NCBI RefSeq assembly: GCF_900099895.1
Contig: NZ_FNDY01000023.1
Coordinates: 1-64,000 of the forward strand
From: Paenibacillus naphthalenovorans
GTDB lineage: Bacteria; Bacillota; Bacilli; Paenibacillales; NBRC-103111
DNA: 64,000 nt
Direction of reading: 5' to 3'
Shown in pieces: positions 1 to 8,628 of this stretch. The notes beneath the pieces were generated by a model. That model saw only the letters and a list, made by a program, of their open reading frames with translations, had not been told where the DNA came from and did not search any database. The number at the start of each line of letters is the position of its first letter. Position 1 is the stretch's first letter. The translations under genes were made by a program, and so were the position numbers.

Positions 1-190
1 AAACCACCTATCCGGTCTTAGCTACCGTTTCCGGTAGTTATCCCGGTCTTACAGGCAGGTTGCCTACGTGTTACTCACCCGTCCGCCGCTCCAGGGGTGC
101 TCCCCTAAGGGAGCACCCCTAGCGCTCGACTTGCATGTATTAGGCACGCCGCCAGCGTTCGTCCTGAGCCAGGATCAAACTCTCCAATAA
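1..190 (-). rRNA. 16S ribosomal RNA, 5' end (cut by window edge)
   Basis: Read on the minus strand, the segment begins with the universal 16S 5' motif GAGAGTTTGATCCTGGCTCA and continues through GACGAACGCTGGCGGCG and the CGGACGGGTGAGTAACACGTAGG region. The V1 helix is a long, nearly perfect hairpin (GGGGTGCTCCC / GGGAGCACCCC, about 91-119). The sequence after V2 starts with the ACCTGCC and ACCGGGATAACTACCGGAAACGG-type stretches usual in Paenibacillaceae. The 5' end is near 187-191; the rest of the gene lies left of the window. Confidence 0.97.
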
Positions 191-335
191 AGTTTAGAGA
201 AAATTGATTGCTCAATTCGTTACTGACTTGTTTGAAATCTCTTGACGAGACTTCGCACTCACTCGTTGTTCAGTTTTCAAAGGACAATTACTTTATGGTT
301 TCACCGATCCGCTTGTCTCATGCGGCCGGAAAATC

Positions 336-553
336 AATCTACCATAACTCCATACCGTTTGGCAACTGTTTTAATTTGCCTTATTCAAAACAGTTCGAAT
401 CAAACAGCGAAATCTAATTTACCACATTTACTATCTGCTTGGCAAGCACTTCTTTTTTCCATTCTAGGGGACGAACCCGATAGCTCAGAATCTTTCAAAG
501 CGCTGCAACTGACAGCGAAATGTAATTTACCACAAAACAACTCTACATTGCAA
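336..553 (-). promoter_or_regulatory. Three tandem rRNA promoters
   Basis: On the minus strand upstream of the 16S gene, three promoters share one design with an 18-bp spacer. P1 has -35 TTGCAA (548-553) and -10 TAAATT (524-529). P2 has TTGCCA (440-445) and TAAATT (416-421). P3 has TTGCCA (360-365) and TAGATT (336-341). Each spacer ends in TGG before the -10. P1 and P2 also share the downstream block TAAATTASATTTCGCTG. Stacked promoters are typical of strong rRNA operons. The remainder of 191-716 shows no convincing gene; it holds the rRNA leader and the ecsA promoter. Confidence 0.7.
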
Positions 554-686
554 CTGTTTTTTTATAAACCATATCCGACGCCGGGATGAACCATCTTTCC
601 TGACCTCCACCGTAAAAAAATGAAGGAAGGAAAATTTCCCCAATGACAGATGCCGTCCGGCTTTTTTCTTTTCCCGCCTAAACAAG

Positions 687-692
687 GTACAA
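687..692 (+). promoter_or_regulatory. Probable -10 box of ecsAB
   Basis: TACAAT lies 24 bp before the ecsA start codon and is followed by the ribosome binding site GAGGTGAT. No strong -35 box is visible (a T-rich stretch at about 660-672 takes that place), so the assignment is tentative. Confidence 0.4.
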
Positions 693-716
693 TAGAAACC
701 GAGGTGATTTACTTTC

Positions 717-1466
717 ATGGAGCCATTGTTGAAGGTGGAAAAGCTGACCGGCGGCTACAGCCGGCAAAAGCCCGTACTGCATGACTTGACGTTCTCGGTG
801 CGTCCGGGAGAAATGGTCGGCTTGATCGGGCTTAACGGAGCCGGAAAAAGCACCACGATTAAACATATTCTGGGCCTGATGCAGCCGCACTCCGGTGAAA
901 TCCGATTGAACGGAATCCGCCTGGAAACCGCCCCCGCGGCTTATCGGCGAACGTACGCCTACGTACCGGAAAGCCCACTGTTATATGAAGAACTGTCGGT
1001 AAAAGAACATCTGGAAATGGCTGCGATGGCTTACGGATTAGAAAACGGCGCTTTCGAGCAGCGGGCCTCCGAGCTTCTCGAAGAATTCCAGATGAAGCCT
1101 TATCAGAACCGGCTTTCAGCTCATTTATCCAAAGGAATGAAGCAGAAGGTTATGATCATGAGCGCCTTCCTTGTCCAGCCGGAGCTTTATATCATTGACG
1201 AGCCTTTTCTCGGCCTGGACCCGCTGGGCATCCGTTCGCTTCTGGAATTGATGGTCAAGGTAAAAGAAAGCGGGGCGGCCATTCTGATCAGCTCCCATAT
1301 CCTATCTACCATCGAACGGTACGGGGATCGCTTTCTCCTGCTCCATCAAGGGCGTATGACCGCCGCCGGGGACATGAACGCCCTGCGCAAACAAGCGGGT
1401 ATGCCGGATGCCTCCCTTGACGATATCTTCTGCAGCCTGGTAACCCGGGATGTGAAAGTGGAATGA
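717..1466 (+). CDS. ecsA: ABC transporter ATP-binding protein, EcsA-like
   Basis: 249-residue ABC ATPase. Walker A GLNGAGKST is at about residues 38-46, the ABC signature LSKGMKQKV near 138, and the Walker B segment IIDEPFLGLDP follows; a final switch His is in the SSHILS stretch. Length and order match EcsA of Bacillus, which with the membrane protein EcsB forms a transporter affecting protein secretion and intramembrane proteolysis. The start is set by GAGGTGAT 8 bp upstream. It overlaps the next gene by 4 bp, so the two are probably translationally coupled. The substrate of the Ecs system is unsettled. Confidence 0.88.
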   Translation: MEPLLKVEKLTGGYSRQKPVLHDLTFSVRPGEMVGLIGLNGAGKSTTIKHILGLMQPHSGEIRLNGIRLETAPAAYRRTYAYVPESPLLYEELSVKEHLEMAAMAYGLENGAFEQRASELLEEFQMKPYQNRLSAHLSKGMKQKVMIMSAFLVQPELYIIDEPFLGLDPLGIRSLLELMVKVKESGAAILISSHILSTIERYGDRFLLLHQGRMTAAGDMNALRKQAGMPDASLDDIFCSLVTRDVKVE

Positions 1467-2692
1467 GCAAACAGGAGCATCACAAGCTATCCATAGATAC
1501 GGACCGCCTGTGGAACAAACGAACGTCCGATTTTTTGCTTGAAATCCGGCCCTTTATCGGGTATGCGCTGCAAAGCGCGGCCCTCTTGATTGTCCTGTTG
1601 ATCCTGGCCGGAGCTTATTTTTACACCCGGTTTTTGTCGGAGGCTCCTCCCGATTTCCCTTTCCGAGAGCTTGCGGCCCTTGTGTTGCTGCCTTTTCTGG
1701 CACTGTCTCCAATCCGGACGTACCTGAAGGAAGCGGATCTCATCTATATGGTTCCCATGGAGACGGAGATGTCCGCGTATATGCAGAAGGCCACCGCCCG
1801 TGCGTTCCGGATACAGACACTGGCCCTTCTGGCCGTCTGGACGGCAGTATGGCCGATGTATGCCCTCTCGGCCGGCGGAGACGGAAAAAGCTTTGTGGTC
1901 ATTCTTCTCGTACTTGCAGCGCTAAAAAAAGTCATGCTCTTCAGCCGATGGCAGGAGCTTAAACGGACAGAGCGCTTACAAACGCTATCCTGGTCGGCGC
2001 TTCGCTGGCTCGTTGCCGGAGGTCTGGCCTACCTGATTCTGCGATTGCCGCTTTGGACCGGGACTTTGATCGTTACGGCGTCGCTGCTCCTGATATTCGG
2101 CACGCTGCGTTGGCTTGATAAACCAAGCCTCCATTGGCCGCGGTTGATCGATACAGAGAAAAAGCACCGCGCGTTCATTTTTCGTCTGCTGAACCAATTC
2201 ATTGATGTATCGGAGGTGCAAAGCCGTCCGCGGCCCAAACCTGCACCGATGAAGCTTCTTCGCTTGCTTGGGGGATTCCGGTTTGCTTCGCAGGACACGT
2301 ATCGTTATATGTATACTTTAGTTTGGCTTCGTTCCGAGTTGTTCGGCATTACGATACGGCTGTCGCTGCTGGGAGCGGTGCTGATTTCTTTTGCCCGGGA
2401 CGAATGGATGACCGGTTTTCTGTTCGTCCTGTTTGCAGGCCTCTTAGCCCTCCAGTTGAAGGAACTGCCAAAAATGCATCGCCATTCCGATTGGTCCTTC
2501 ATCTACCCTCTGCCGGCGGACTTACGCGCCCGTTCGGCCCGCAGCATCCGATTTCGGATTCATACCGCTTGTATGGCGGTACTTGCTGTTCCCGCTCTCT
2601 GCACGATGCCCGAACCGTTATATGCGCCAGGGCTGTTTTTGATCGGATGGGGTGTCCCTTATCTATACGGTATAATGAGGCGTGAGAGCTAA
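1463..2692 (+). CDS. ecsB: ABC transporter permease, EcsB-like
   Basis: 409-residue polytopic membrane protein with strongly hydrophobic segments in both halves, for example around residues 35-55, 100-160, 185-215 and 290-320, and a short C-terminal membrane region. Length and position directly after ecsA identify it as the EcsB membrane component. The start overlaps the ecsA stop by 4 bp. The B. subtilis third gene ecsC is not present; an alpha/beta hydrolase follows instead. Internal sequence conservation is lower than for EcsA, so the call leans partly on context. Confidence 0.82.
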   Translation: MSKQEHHKLSIDTDRLWNKRTSDFLLEIRPFIGYALQSAALLIVLLILAGAYFYTRFLSEAPPDFPFRELAALVLLPFLALSPIRTYLKEADLIYMVPMETEMSAYMQKATARAFRIQTLALLAVWTAVWPMYALSAGGDGKSFVVILLVLAALKKVMLFSRWQELKRTERLQTLSWSALRWLVAGGLAYLILRLPLWTGTLIVTASLLLIFGTLRWLDKPSLHWPRLIDTEKKHRAFIFRLLNQFIDVSEVQSRPRPKPAPMKLLRLLGGFRFASQDTYRYMYTLVWLRSELFGITIRLSLLGAVLISFARDEWMTGFLFVLFAGLLALQLKELPKMHRHSDWSFIYPLPADLRARSARSIRFRIHTACMAVLAVPALCTMPEPLYAPGLFLIGWGVPYLYGIMRRES

Positions 2693-2712
2693 ATAAGCCG
2701 GGCCTGGGATTC

Positions 2713-2741
2713 TTTTGTCCGGTTCCGGCATATCGTATAAT
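2713..2741 (+). promoter_or_regulatory. Probable promoter of the alpha/beta hydrolase
   Basis: A perfect -10 box TATAAT lies at 2736-2741, with a weak -35 candidate TTTTGT at 2713-2718 (17-bp spacer). The hydrolase start codon is 50 bp downstream. Confidence 0.45.
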
Positions 2742-2791
2742 GTGTGAAAGAATACCGATCAAAGCCCTACAGCAGAAAGGAATCTCGCGGC

Positions 2792-3742
2792 ATGAGAACA
2801 ACTCCTCTAATACCGAGAGTTCCGGGGGCACGCCGCAGCCGAAAAAAGATATGGCTGTGGACCGCGGGACTGCTTCTCTTCGTATTCCTGGCCTGCGCAG
2901 GCATAGCCGCCTATGTCGGATGGCAGCTGACCCATCCCGGACCGGCCGCGCTGGATGACTCGCCGGATCGACTGGGTCTGGCCTATGAGAATGTTCAATT
3001 CAAAAGCCGGGGAGATGATATCACTTTAAAAGGCTGGTTTCTGCCAGGCAAAACCATAGATCGTGAAGATTCCGGCAAGACCGGAATCATCATGACCCAC
3101 GGGTACAGAACGAATCGGCTGCAAAAAAGTGCTGAAGCGTTGGACTTGGCCAAGCGCCTTACGGATCGCGGGTACAGAGTATTCATGTTCGATTTCCGGA
3201 ACTCGGGAGAGTCGGAGGGCAGCAAAACCACCATCGGATTTGATGAAAAATATGATGTGCTTGGTGCAATTGATTGGATGAAAGCCAATCATCCGGGGAA
3301 AATAGCTTTGCTGGGATACTCGATGGGAGCGAGCACGTCCCTTATAGCGGCGGCCGAGGAGCCCGGCGTGTCGGGTGTCATAGCCGATAGTCCTTTTAAC
3401 CATCTTAGACTTTATCTGGAGGATCATCTTTCGGTATGGTCCAACCTGCCGCAATTTCCCTTCACTCCGCTCATTTTGGGCATTTTGCCGGGGCTTGTCG
3501 GCGTAGACCCCGATCAAGTGGACGGATTCGCGGCCGTAGACCGCATTTACCCCAGGCCGATCCTTTTCATTCACAGCACCAGAGATGCTTCCATTCCGAT
3601 TTCAAACAGCGAATCGCTCTGGGAAAAGCACAAGGACCGGTTTGACATGTGGGCAACATCTGCGGAGGGGCACGCCAGAAATTATCCCCCGCTGAAAGAA
3701 GAATACGTTGAACGGGTCACGGACTTTTTGGAGAAACTGTAA
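2792..3742 (+). CDS. Membrane-anchored alpha/beta hydrolase
   Basis: 316 residues from the chosen ATG, which has AGAAAGG 11 bp upstream; an in-frame ATG 48 bp earlier lacks a site. A basic N terminus (RRSRKK) precedes one hydrophobic segment at about residues 16-38, so the catalytic domain is probably outside the membrane. The nucleophile elbow is GYSMGAS, an acidic residue sits in the HSTRDASIP stretch, and the catalytic His is in the GHARNYPP stretch near the C terminus. It resembles YqkD/BAAT-type serine hydrolases of Bacillota. The substrate is unknown. A perfect hairpin follows the stop codon. Confidence 0.82.
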   Translation: MRTTPLIPRVPGARRSRKKIWLWTAGLLLFVFLACAGIAAYVGWQLTHPGPAALDDSPDRLGLAYENVQFKSRGDDITLKGWFLPGKTIDREDSGKTGIIMTHGYRTNRLQKSAEALDLAKRLTDRGYRVFMFDFRNSGESEGSKTTIGFDEKYDVLGAIDWMKANHPGKIALLGYSMGASTSLIAAAEEPGVSGVIADSPFNHLRLYLEDHLSVWSNLPQFPFTPLILGILPGLVGVDPDQVDGFAAVDRIYPRPILFIHSTRDASIPISNSESLWEKHKDRFDMWATSAEGHARNYPPLKEEYVERVTDFLEKL

Positions 3743-3761
3743 CGGTCCGTTTCATCCGCCA

Positions 3762-3789
3762 AAAGCAGCTGTCCGCAGGCAGCTGCTTT
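3762..3789 (+). terminator. Hairpin after the hydrolase gene
   Basis: AAAGCAGCTG and CAGCTGCTTT form a perfect 10-bp stem with loop TCCGCAGG, 20 bp after the stop. The following T-tract is short, so it may act as a weak terminator or in both directions. Confidence 0.6.
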
Positions 3790-3867
3790 AGTATATGCCG
3801 ATGTTCCCCGGGAAGCTTTGACGATCCGCATTCCGCAGGAAACAAGAAACGGACGGAAGATCTACAA

Positions 3868-4320
3868 TCAATAGTCAAGGAAACGCTCCCTTGCCTTCGA
3901 ATCAGGAAGCAGGCATGCATCGCTCCGGCCAAAGAAGCGGTACCGATGCCGTGCAATCCATTCGTACACCGCATCGCGTATGGGCCTGGGCACAGCCATA
4001 AAAGCGTACAAAAGCGGCCAACCTCCGCCAAGACCGCGGAGCACCCTAAGACCCGCGGTTGACCGCGTGTACACCTTGCCCCGATCCAATAAAACAAACG
4101 TGCTCAACGCATCGGGATCCATCCCGTGATGAAGGAGCAGCTTCCTGCCGATATCCGACTGTATGGCGACAAACCGGAATCGGGCATTCCGGTCGCGGGG
4201 AAGAATAAACTGGACGATCCGCTGGCAAAATCCGCATACCCCGTCATAAAAAATCAGCGGATGCCCGTCCGTCATTGCCGTAAGCTCCTCTATCGTTTGC
4301 TCCTTCATCCGATCTCCCAT
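3868..4320 (-). CDS. DCC-family (DUF393) thiol-disulfide oxidoreductase-like protein
   Basis: 150-residue protein with the family motif FYDGVCGFC near the N terminus (the DxxCxxC pattern of a thioredoxin-like fold), followed by RFRFVAIQS and a basic C-terminal region with WIARHRYRFFGR. The family is predicted to act in thiol-disulfide exchange, but its targets are unknown. The longest open frame starts at 4389 inside the upstream gene; I prefer the ATG at 4320, which follows AAGGAG, with ATG 4308 also possible. It lies 31 bp after the alpha/beta hydrolase gene on the same strand and is probably co-transcribed. Confidence 0.8.
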   Translation of the reverse strand: MGDRMKEQTIEELTAMTDGHPLIFYDGVCGFCQRIVQFILPRDRNARFRFVAIQSDIGRKLLLHHGMDPDALSTFVLLDRGKVYTRSTAGLRVLRGLGGGWPLLYAFMAVPRPIRDAVYEWIARHRYRFFGRSDACLLPDSKARERFLDY

Positions 4321-4351
4321 GCGGTCACTGTTCACTCCTTCCATGCTGCCG

Positions 4352-5143
4352 TTACAGCTTGGCTGTAAAATCAAGAATCGCTTGAGCAAGCTCTTGAGGC
4401 GTTTCCATCATGCCCGCATGGCCGGCGCCGTCCAAGGTTACGCTGGTGATATGTTCCCCGCTCACAGAAAAAGTTCTCTCCGGCGCAATGATCTGATCGC
4501 CCGCTCCGGCCACCAGCAGTACGGGCACCCTCGCCCCAAACAATACGGCGTTCCGGTCCGTCCTGATCCTCATGCCTTCCAGCGTACGGACCGCCCCTTC
4601 CGGACTTGTGCCAAGGCCAATTTGTCTGGCTTTTTCGACCGCTTCCGGCATTGTCTTAAGATGAGCCGGCGCGAACAATTTGGGGATCAAGCCTTCCAGG
4701 AAAACGGGCAGCCCCTGCTCTTTAATCGTCTCCATCGCCTTTAACCGGCCTTCCTTTCCTTTCTCGTCATCGGGAAATGCCGTAGAATGTATGAGCCCGA
4801 AGCCGAGCAGCTTGTCCGGATGCTTTTCTGCCAGTGCCAACGTCACATAGCCGCCCAGTGAATGTCCCAGAACGACAGCTTGTTTGCAATCCCTTTTCTC
4901 CAGCAGTCCGGCAATGTCTTCAGCCATAGTCTCCATCGTATATGCGCCTTCCGGGGATGCGGAAGCCCCATGTCCGCGCAGATCGGGCACGATCAACCGG
5001 CAGCTTCCTTCCAGCAGCGGTATGACCTCCTCCCAATATGCGGAGCTTCCGCAAAAGCCATGGAGCAGCACCACCGGCGTCCCTTCTCCACGCTCGATAT
5101 AGGCTAGCTTGACTCCGTTTACATTCTCATTCCGCTTATCCAT
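4352..5143 (-). CDS. Alpha/beta fold hydrolase
   Basis: 263-residue soluble protein of the alpha/beta hydrolase 1 family. The oxyanion-hole motif LLHGFCGS is near residue 27, the nucleophile elbow GHSLGG places the catalytic Ser at about residue 95, an Asp lies in the GAGDQIIAP stretch and the His in GAGHAGMMETP. This complete triad indicates an esterase, lactonase or C-C hydrolase of the 3-oxoadipate enol-lactonase/proline iminopeptidase type; the sequence alone does not decide which. No signal peptide. First gene of a two-gene unit with the DCC protein. Confidence 0.82.
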   Translation of the reverse strand: MDKRNENVNGVKLAYIERGEGTPVVLLHGFCGSSAYWEEVIPLLEGSCRLIVPDLRGHGASASPEGAYTMETMAEDIAGLLEKRDCKQAVVLGHSLGGYVTLALAEKHPDKLLGFGLIHSTAFPDDEKGKEGRLKAMETIKEQGLPVFLEGLIPKLFAPAHLKTMPEAVEKARQIGLGTSPEGAVRTLEGMRIRTDRNAVLFGARVPVLLVAGAGDQIIAPERTFSVSGEHITSVTLDGAGHAGMMETPQELAQAILDFTAKL

Positions 5144-5275
5144 CCCGGGTCACTCCTTTAAAATATTTTATGTGATCTGCAGCATTGATAAGTTTAGTAT
5201 GTAATTCAGCTTTAAAACCTATTATACCCGTTATCCCCGTCCGTTTCCTCTATGAATTCCCGCATCTGACGGCGA

Positions 5276-5334
5276 GAAAAAGCCGGACGATCACGAACGA
5301 TATTCGTCAGTAATCGGCCGGCTTGTAAACAACC
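5276..5334 (-). terminator. Rho-independent terminator of the SLH protein gene
   Basis: On the minus strand AAGCCGG and CCGGCTT enclose a partly paired loop and run straight into TTTTTCTC. It lies just after the stop codon of the gene ending at 5345. Confidence 0.65.
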
Positions 5335-5344
5335 CTCAATCTTT

Positions 5345-6286
5345 TTATTTTTCCGCTGCTTCCACAACCGTGTCCGTGCTGAACCAGCTTGGTTCGGCCA
5401 CCGGCTTATATTTGGAGGAGACATATGTTTCTGCTTTAGGCTCCGTAATCACCGTCGCGTTCATGCTGTCCGGCTTCGGATCGGTCAGTGAATAAGTAAT
5501 GACCGCTCGTCCGTCCTGTTCGAACCGGATACCGTCAATCGTAATGCCATAGCCTGCAGTCGGCTTCTGGCCTCTGGACAGGATGACTTTGTTGACATCG
5601 TCGTTCACCTTCTCCACCGATACAGTGACTTGCTCCTGCTCCACTGGACGCTCCGCATGCGACTCGACGAAGCGGATCGCCTTGTACACCCATACCGCCG
5701 CTTCCCCGCGAGTCAGCTCACGCTTCGGATAAAATTTGCGGTCCTCTCCCAGCTTGACGATTTGATGCAGCACGATCCGCTGCAGGCTTTCATAGAACTT
5801 CGGATCAATTTCATTCCCGTCCTCGATAATAATCAGCATTTTGATCACAGGGAAGGTCCCTTTGGTATCTATAGCGTGAATGACCAGGTCCGCAAACTGT
5901 TCACGAGTAATGGTGCCGTTCGGATCTACATCCTTTGGAATCGGCAGACCGTTCAAATGCGCTTTCACAAACGACTGGGCGTACCAGGCATTGTTCGGAA
6001 TATTCGTAAAATAATCCGATGCCTGCGGAATTTTAGGGAACCGCAGGGTGTCGATATGGAGATCCAGCCCTTTAACCAGCATGTGAACGGCTTGAGCATA
6101 GCTGACTTTACCCGTCGGAACAAAATGCTTGCCGTCTACACCGCTGACGACTCCCCGATCCTTCAGTGCCAATATCGGAGCTTTCTGATCCTGATTCAAA
6201 TCATCGAACGCAAATGCAGAGCCAGCCGTCAAGCTGCCCAAAAGCGCCGTGGCCGACAAAAGAGTAACTATTTTTTTGACCGACAT
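5345..6286 (-). CDS. S-layer homology (SLH) domain protein with PrcB-like C-terminal domain
   Basis: 313 residues. A Sec signal peptide ends near ATAGSAFA-type residues (about 1-26, MSVKKIVTLLSATALLG at the start). Three degenerate SLH-like units follow: about 28-75, 90-145 (with NAWYAQSFVKAHLNGL and TITREQFADLV) and 165-210 (KRELTRGEAAVWVYKA), which would bind secondary cell-wall polymer. The C-terminal part, about 220-285, contains GYGITIDGIRFEQDGR and resembles the PrcB C-terminal domain found in protease-associated surface proteins. It is therefore probably anchored to the cell wall. The function is not known. It has its own terminator. Confidence 0.75.
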   Translation of the reverse strand: MSVKKIVTLLSATALLGSLTAGSAFAFDDLNQDQKAPILALKDRGVVSGVDGKHFVPTGKVSYAQAVHMLVKGLDLHIDTLRFPKIPQASDYFTNIPNNAWYAQSFVKAHLNGLPIPKDVDPNGTITREQFADLVIHAIDTKGTFPVIKMLIIIEDGNEIDPKFYESLQRIVLHQIVKLGEDRKFYPKRELTRGEAAVWVYKAIRFVESHAERPVEQEQVTVSVEKVNDDVNKVILSRGQKPTAGYGITIDGIRFEQDGRAVITYSLTDPKPDSMNATVITEPKAETYVSSKYKPVAEPSWFSTDTVVEAAEK

Positions 6287-6513
6287 CAGATAATCCCACC
6301 TTTGCTTTTATTTCACTCCGGAGTACTTTCTAAACGTATCCGCTCGCCAAAAGGTTGCAGCGCATGATTCCGTCCCCTCATTTTCCTACATTTGCCCCCC
6401 GACTTCTTGCCTGATTAGACCCATTATTCCCCAATTACACTTTTTACCCCGGCCGGTCATGTGATAATCTATCTTTATAAGCCCAATTTACCGGAAAGGA
6501 TTAAGATCCCTTC

Positions 6514-7956
6514 ATGAAAAAGAGGTATCTGCTTTTTATCGCCGTCTATCTGCTGTCGTTTGCTTTCTCGGTATACGGAAGCTGGTCCCGCGGACCGGAA
6601 CTGCTGATGACGGATGTAAGCCGGACTCTATCCCGCAAGGTGACGAAAATCGTTCCGGCAGATGATCTCAAGAGCTTGCAGGATACGGTTCGGGAAGCCG
6701 CGGAAAAAGGACTGCCCGTCTCCATTGCCGGTGCCGGCCACAGCCAAGGCGGCCATACGTTCTATGAGGATGCGGTCGTACTGGACATGAAGCCATTCAA
6801 CCGGATTTTGCACCTGGACGAAAAGCGGCGCATCCTTCGCGTACAAAGCGGTGCCACCTGGGCCGACGTTCAGAACTATTTGAATCCGCTTAACCTGTCG
6901 GTCCGCGTCATGCAATCCTCCAATATCTTTACGGTGGGCGGATCGCTCAGTTCGAACGTGCACGGGCGAGACCTGCACCACGGACCGGTGATTGAGACGG
7001 TCGAAAGCTTCCGGCTGCTGACGGCCGACGGCACACTGCTCAACGTCAGCAGAGAAGAGAATAAAGAGCTGTTTGGTCTTGCCATCGGGGGCTTCGGATT
7101 GTTCGGCGTCATTGTCGATGTGGACCTCCGGGTGACGGATAATCCCGTCTACCGGATCGATACGTTTATGACCGATTACCGCTCGTTCCCCGGCTGGTTC
7201 CGGAATGAAATCTTGTCCAGGCCGGAAACGGAGCTGGCCATCGCGCGATTGTCCGTAGCTTCGGACAGCCTGCTGGACGAAATGTATGTAACCACATATA
7301 CCAGGACCGACATGAAAGCGACACCGGCGCTAGCCGAGTTGCAGGAGGAGCGTTTCGTAGAGCGCAACAAATTTTTGTTCGGTTTGTCGCGCAAATGGGA
7401 TTGGGGCAAGGACTTCATCTGGAGCGTTCAAAAAAAGATGTTTGCCGATGCGCCCAAGGGAGAACTGATTACGCGCAACAACGCGATGCGGCCCGATATC
7501 GAGTTTCTGGAGCACCGGTCCCCCACGGACACGGACATCCTGCAGGAATATTTCGTACCCGCCGACCGCTTTACCGCTTTTGTTGACGAGCTAAGAACGA
7601 TCGTGCGGCAGGAGAAGGTCAATCTGCTGAATGCTACGGTTCGGTATATCCGGAGTAATGATGAAGCTCATCTCTCTTATGCTAGGCATGACGGCTACGC
7701 CGTTGTGATCTTAATCAATCAGAAGCTGTCGGATCAAGGGACGGCACACATCGAGAAAGTCACGCAGCAGCTTGTGGATGCGGTGATCCGAAACAACGGC
7801 ACGTATTATTTAACCTACCAGCTGTATCCGACTCCGGAGCAATTGAGGCAGGTCTACCCCAAAGCGGACAGCTTCTTCGACGCCAAGCGGCGTTATGATC
7901 CGAACGGACTTTTCCAAAATTTATTTTACGAGAGGTATGCCGATCATGGAAAATAA
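6514..7956 (+). CDS. FAD-binding oxidoreductase (FAD_binding_4 / sugar-lactone oxidase type)
   Basis: 480 residues beginning with one hydrophobic segment (about 5-23) that could be a signal anchor. The PP-loop FAD domain includes GAGHSQGGHTF near residue 73 and the conserved SSNVHGRDLHHGP block near 147; the C terminus has the RYDPNGLFQNLF motif seen in VAO/PCMH flavoproteins such as gulonolactone oxidases and DprE1-like oxidases. The His in GAGHS is where family members often attach FAD covalently. It probably oxidises a sugar or lactone hydroxyl. An MFS-like gene overlaps its end, suggesting linked transport and oxidation. Confidence 0.8.
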   Translation: MKKRYLLFIAVYLLSFAFSVYGSWSRGPELLMTDVSRTLSRKVTKIVPADDLKSLQDTVREAAEKGLPVSIAGAGHSQGGHTFYEDAVVLDMKPFNRILHLDEKRRILRVQSGATWADVQNYLNPLNLSVRVMQSSNIFTVGGSLSSNVHGRDLHHGPVIETVESFRLLTADGTLLNVSREENKELFGLAIGGFGLFGVIVDVDLRVTDNPVYRIDTFMTDYRSFPGWFRNEILSRPETELAIARLSVASDSLLDEMYVTTYTRTDMKATPALAELQEERFVERNKFLFGLSRKWDWGKDFIWSVQKKMFADAPKGELITRNNAMRPDIEFLEHRSPTDTDILQEYFVPADRFTAFVDELRTIVRQEKVNLLNATVRYIRSNDEAHLSYARHDGYAVVILINQKLSDQGTAHIEKVTQQLVDAVIRNNGTYYLTYQLYPTPEQLRQVYPKADSFFDAKRRYDPNGLFQNLFYERYADHGK

Positions 7957-8518
7957 CCCCTTGTCCAGAAATCGCGGACACGCCATCCGCAGTCTGATGC
8001 TGTCGCAAAGCGCGGCGCTGTTCGGAAGCGGATTGGTCTTTCCGTTTTACCTTATTTTCATCAAGGAGATCGGAGCTGGTTTTACCGAATACGGGCTGGC
8101 TTACGGCTTATTTACCATCAGCTCCTCCCTGCTCCAACCCAGGCTCGGCGCCTGGTCCGACCGATACGGCAGGAAATCGCTGCTGCTCTGGAGCGCTTGG
8201 GGAATGGCAGTGCTGTTCCTGTTTTTCCCCGTGGTGACAGGGATTTGGCAGGTTTACGTACTGCAGGTGCTGATGGGGCTGTTCGGAGCTATGCAAAAAA
8301 CCGGCGAAAAGGCACTGTTGGCCGATGTGACGGAAGGCCCGGTCAGGGGACGGCAAATCGGCTCCTACCACGGCTGGATAGGCCTGTTTTCCGGTCTTGC
8401 GGTTATCGCGGGAGGCGTTCTGATCGACTTCTTCACGCTGGATTTGATCTTCTATATCGGCTCGCTGTGGATGTTTGTGAGCGGTTTTCTGCTGCTGAGA
8501 ATGGAAGAAAAAAGATAG
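7946..8518 (+). CDS. Half-size MFS transporter-like protein
   Basis: 190 residues with about six hydrophobic segments and the MFS loop 2-3 motif GAWSDRYGRKSLL. Typical MFS proteins have about 400 residues and 12 helices; this one ends cleanly after the first bundle (stop, then a perfect hairpin) with no second half in any nearby frame. The start is chosen at 7946 because GAGAGG lies 10 bp upstream; the ATG at 7937 touches that site. It overlaps the oxidoreductase gene by 11 bp. It may work as a dimer, or be a truncated remnant. Confidence 0.7.
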   Translation: MENNPLSRNRGHAIRSLMLSQSAALFGSGLVFPFYLIFIKEIGAGFTEYGLAYGLFTISSSLLQPRLGAWSDRYGRKSLLLWSAWGMAVLFLFFPVVTGIWQVYVLQVLMGLFGAMQKTGEKALLADVTEGPVRGRQIGSYHGWIGLFSGLAVIAGGVLIDFFTLDLIFYIGSLWMFVSGFLLLRMEEKR

Positions 8519-8537
8519 AAATGGAATACTCAGCGCC

Positions 8538-8571
8538 AAAAGCTCCGGAAGATCGATTCTTCCGGAGCTTT
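8538..8571 (+). terminator. Perfect hairpin after the half-MFS gene
   Basis: AAAGCTCCGGAAGA and TCTTCCGGAGCTTT form a 14-bp perfect stem with a 6-nt loop, 20 bp after the stop. The T-run is short; it could serve both strands, since the ABC permease gene ends at 8629 on the other strand. Confidence 0.7.
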
Positions 8572-8628
8572 GGATAGGGGCCGGCGGTTACCGCGGAGCG
8601 GCTTTATGACAAGCTTTATCGATGAAGG

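Noticed and set aside
5630-6367. 245-codon open frame on the plus strand
   Set aside because: Antisense to the SLH protein, which has a signal peptide, start site and terminator.
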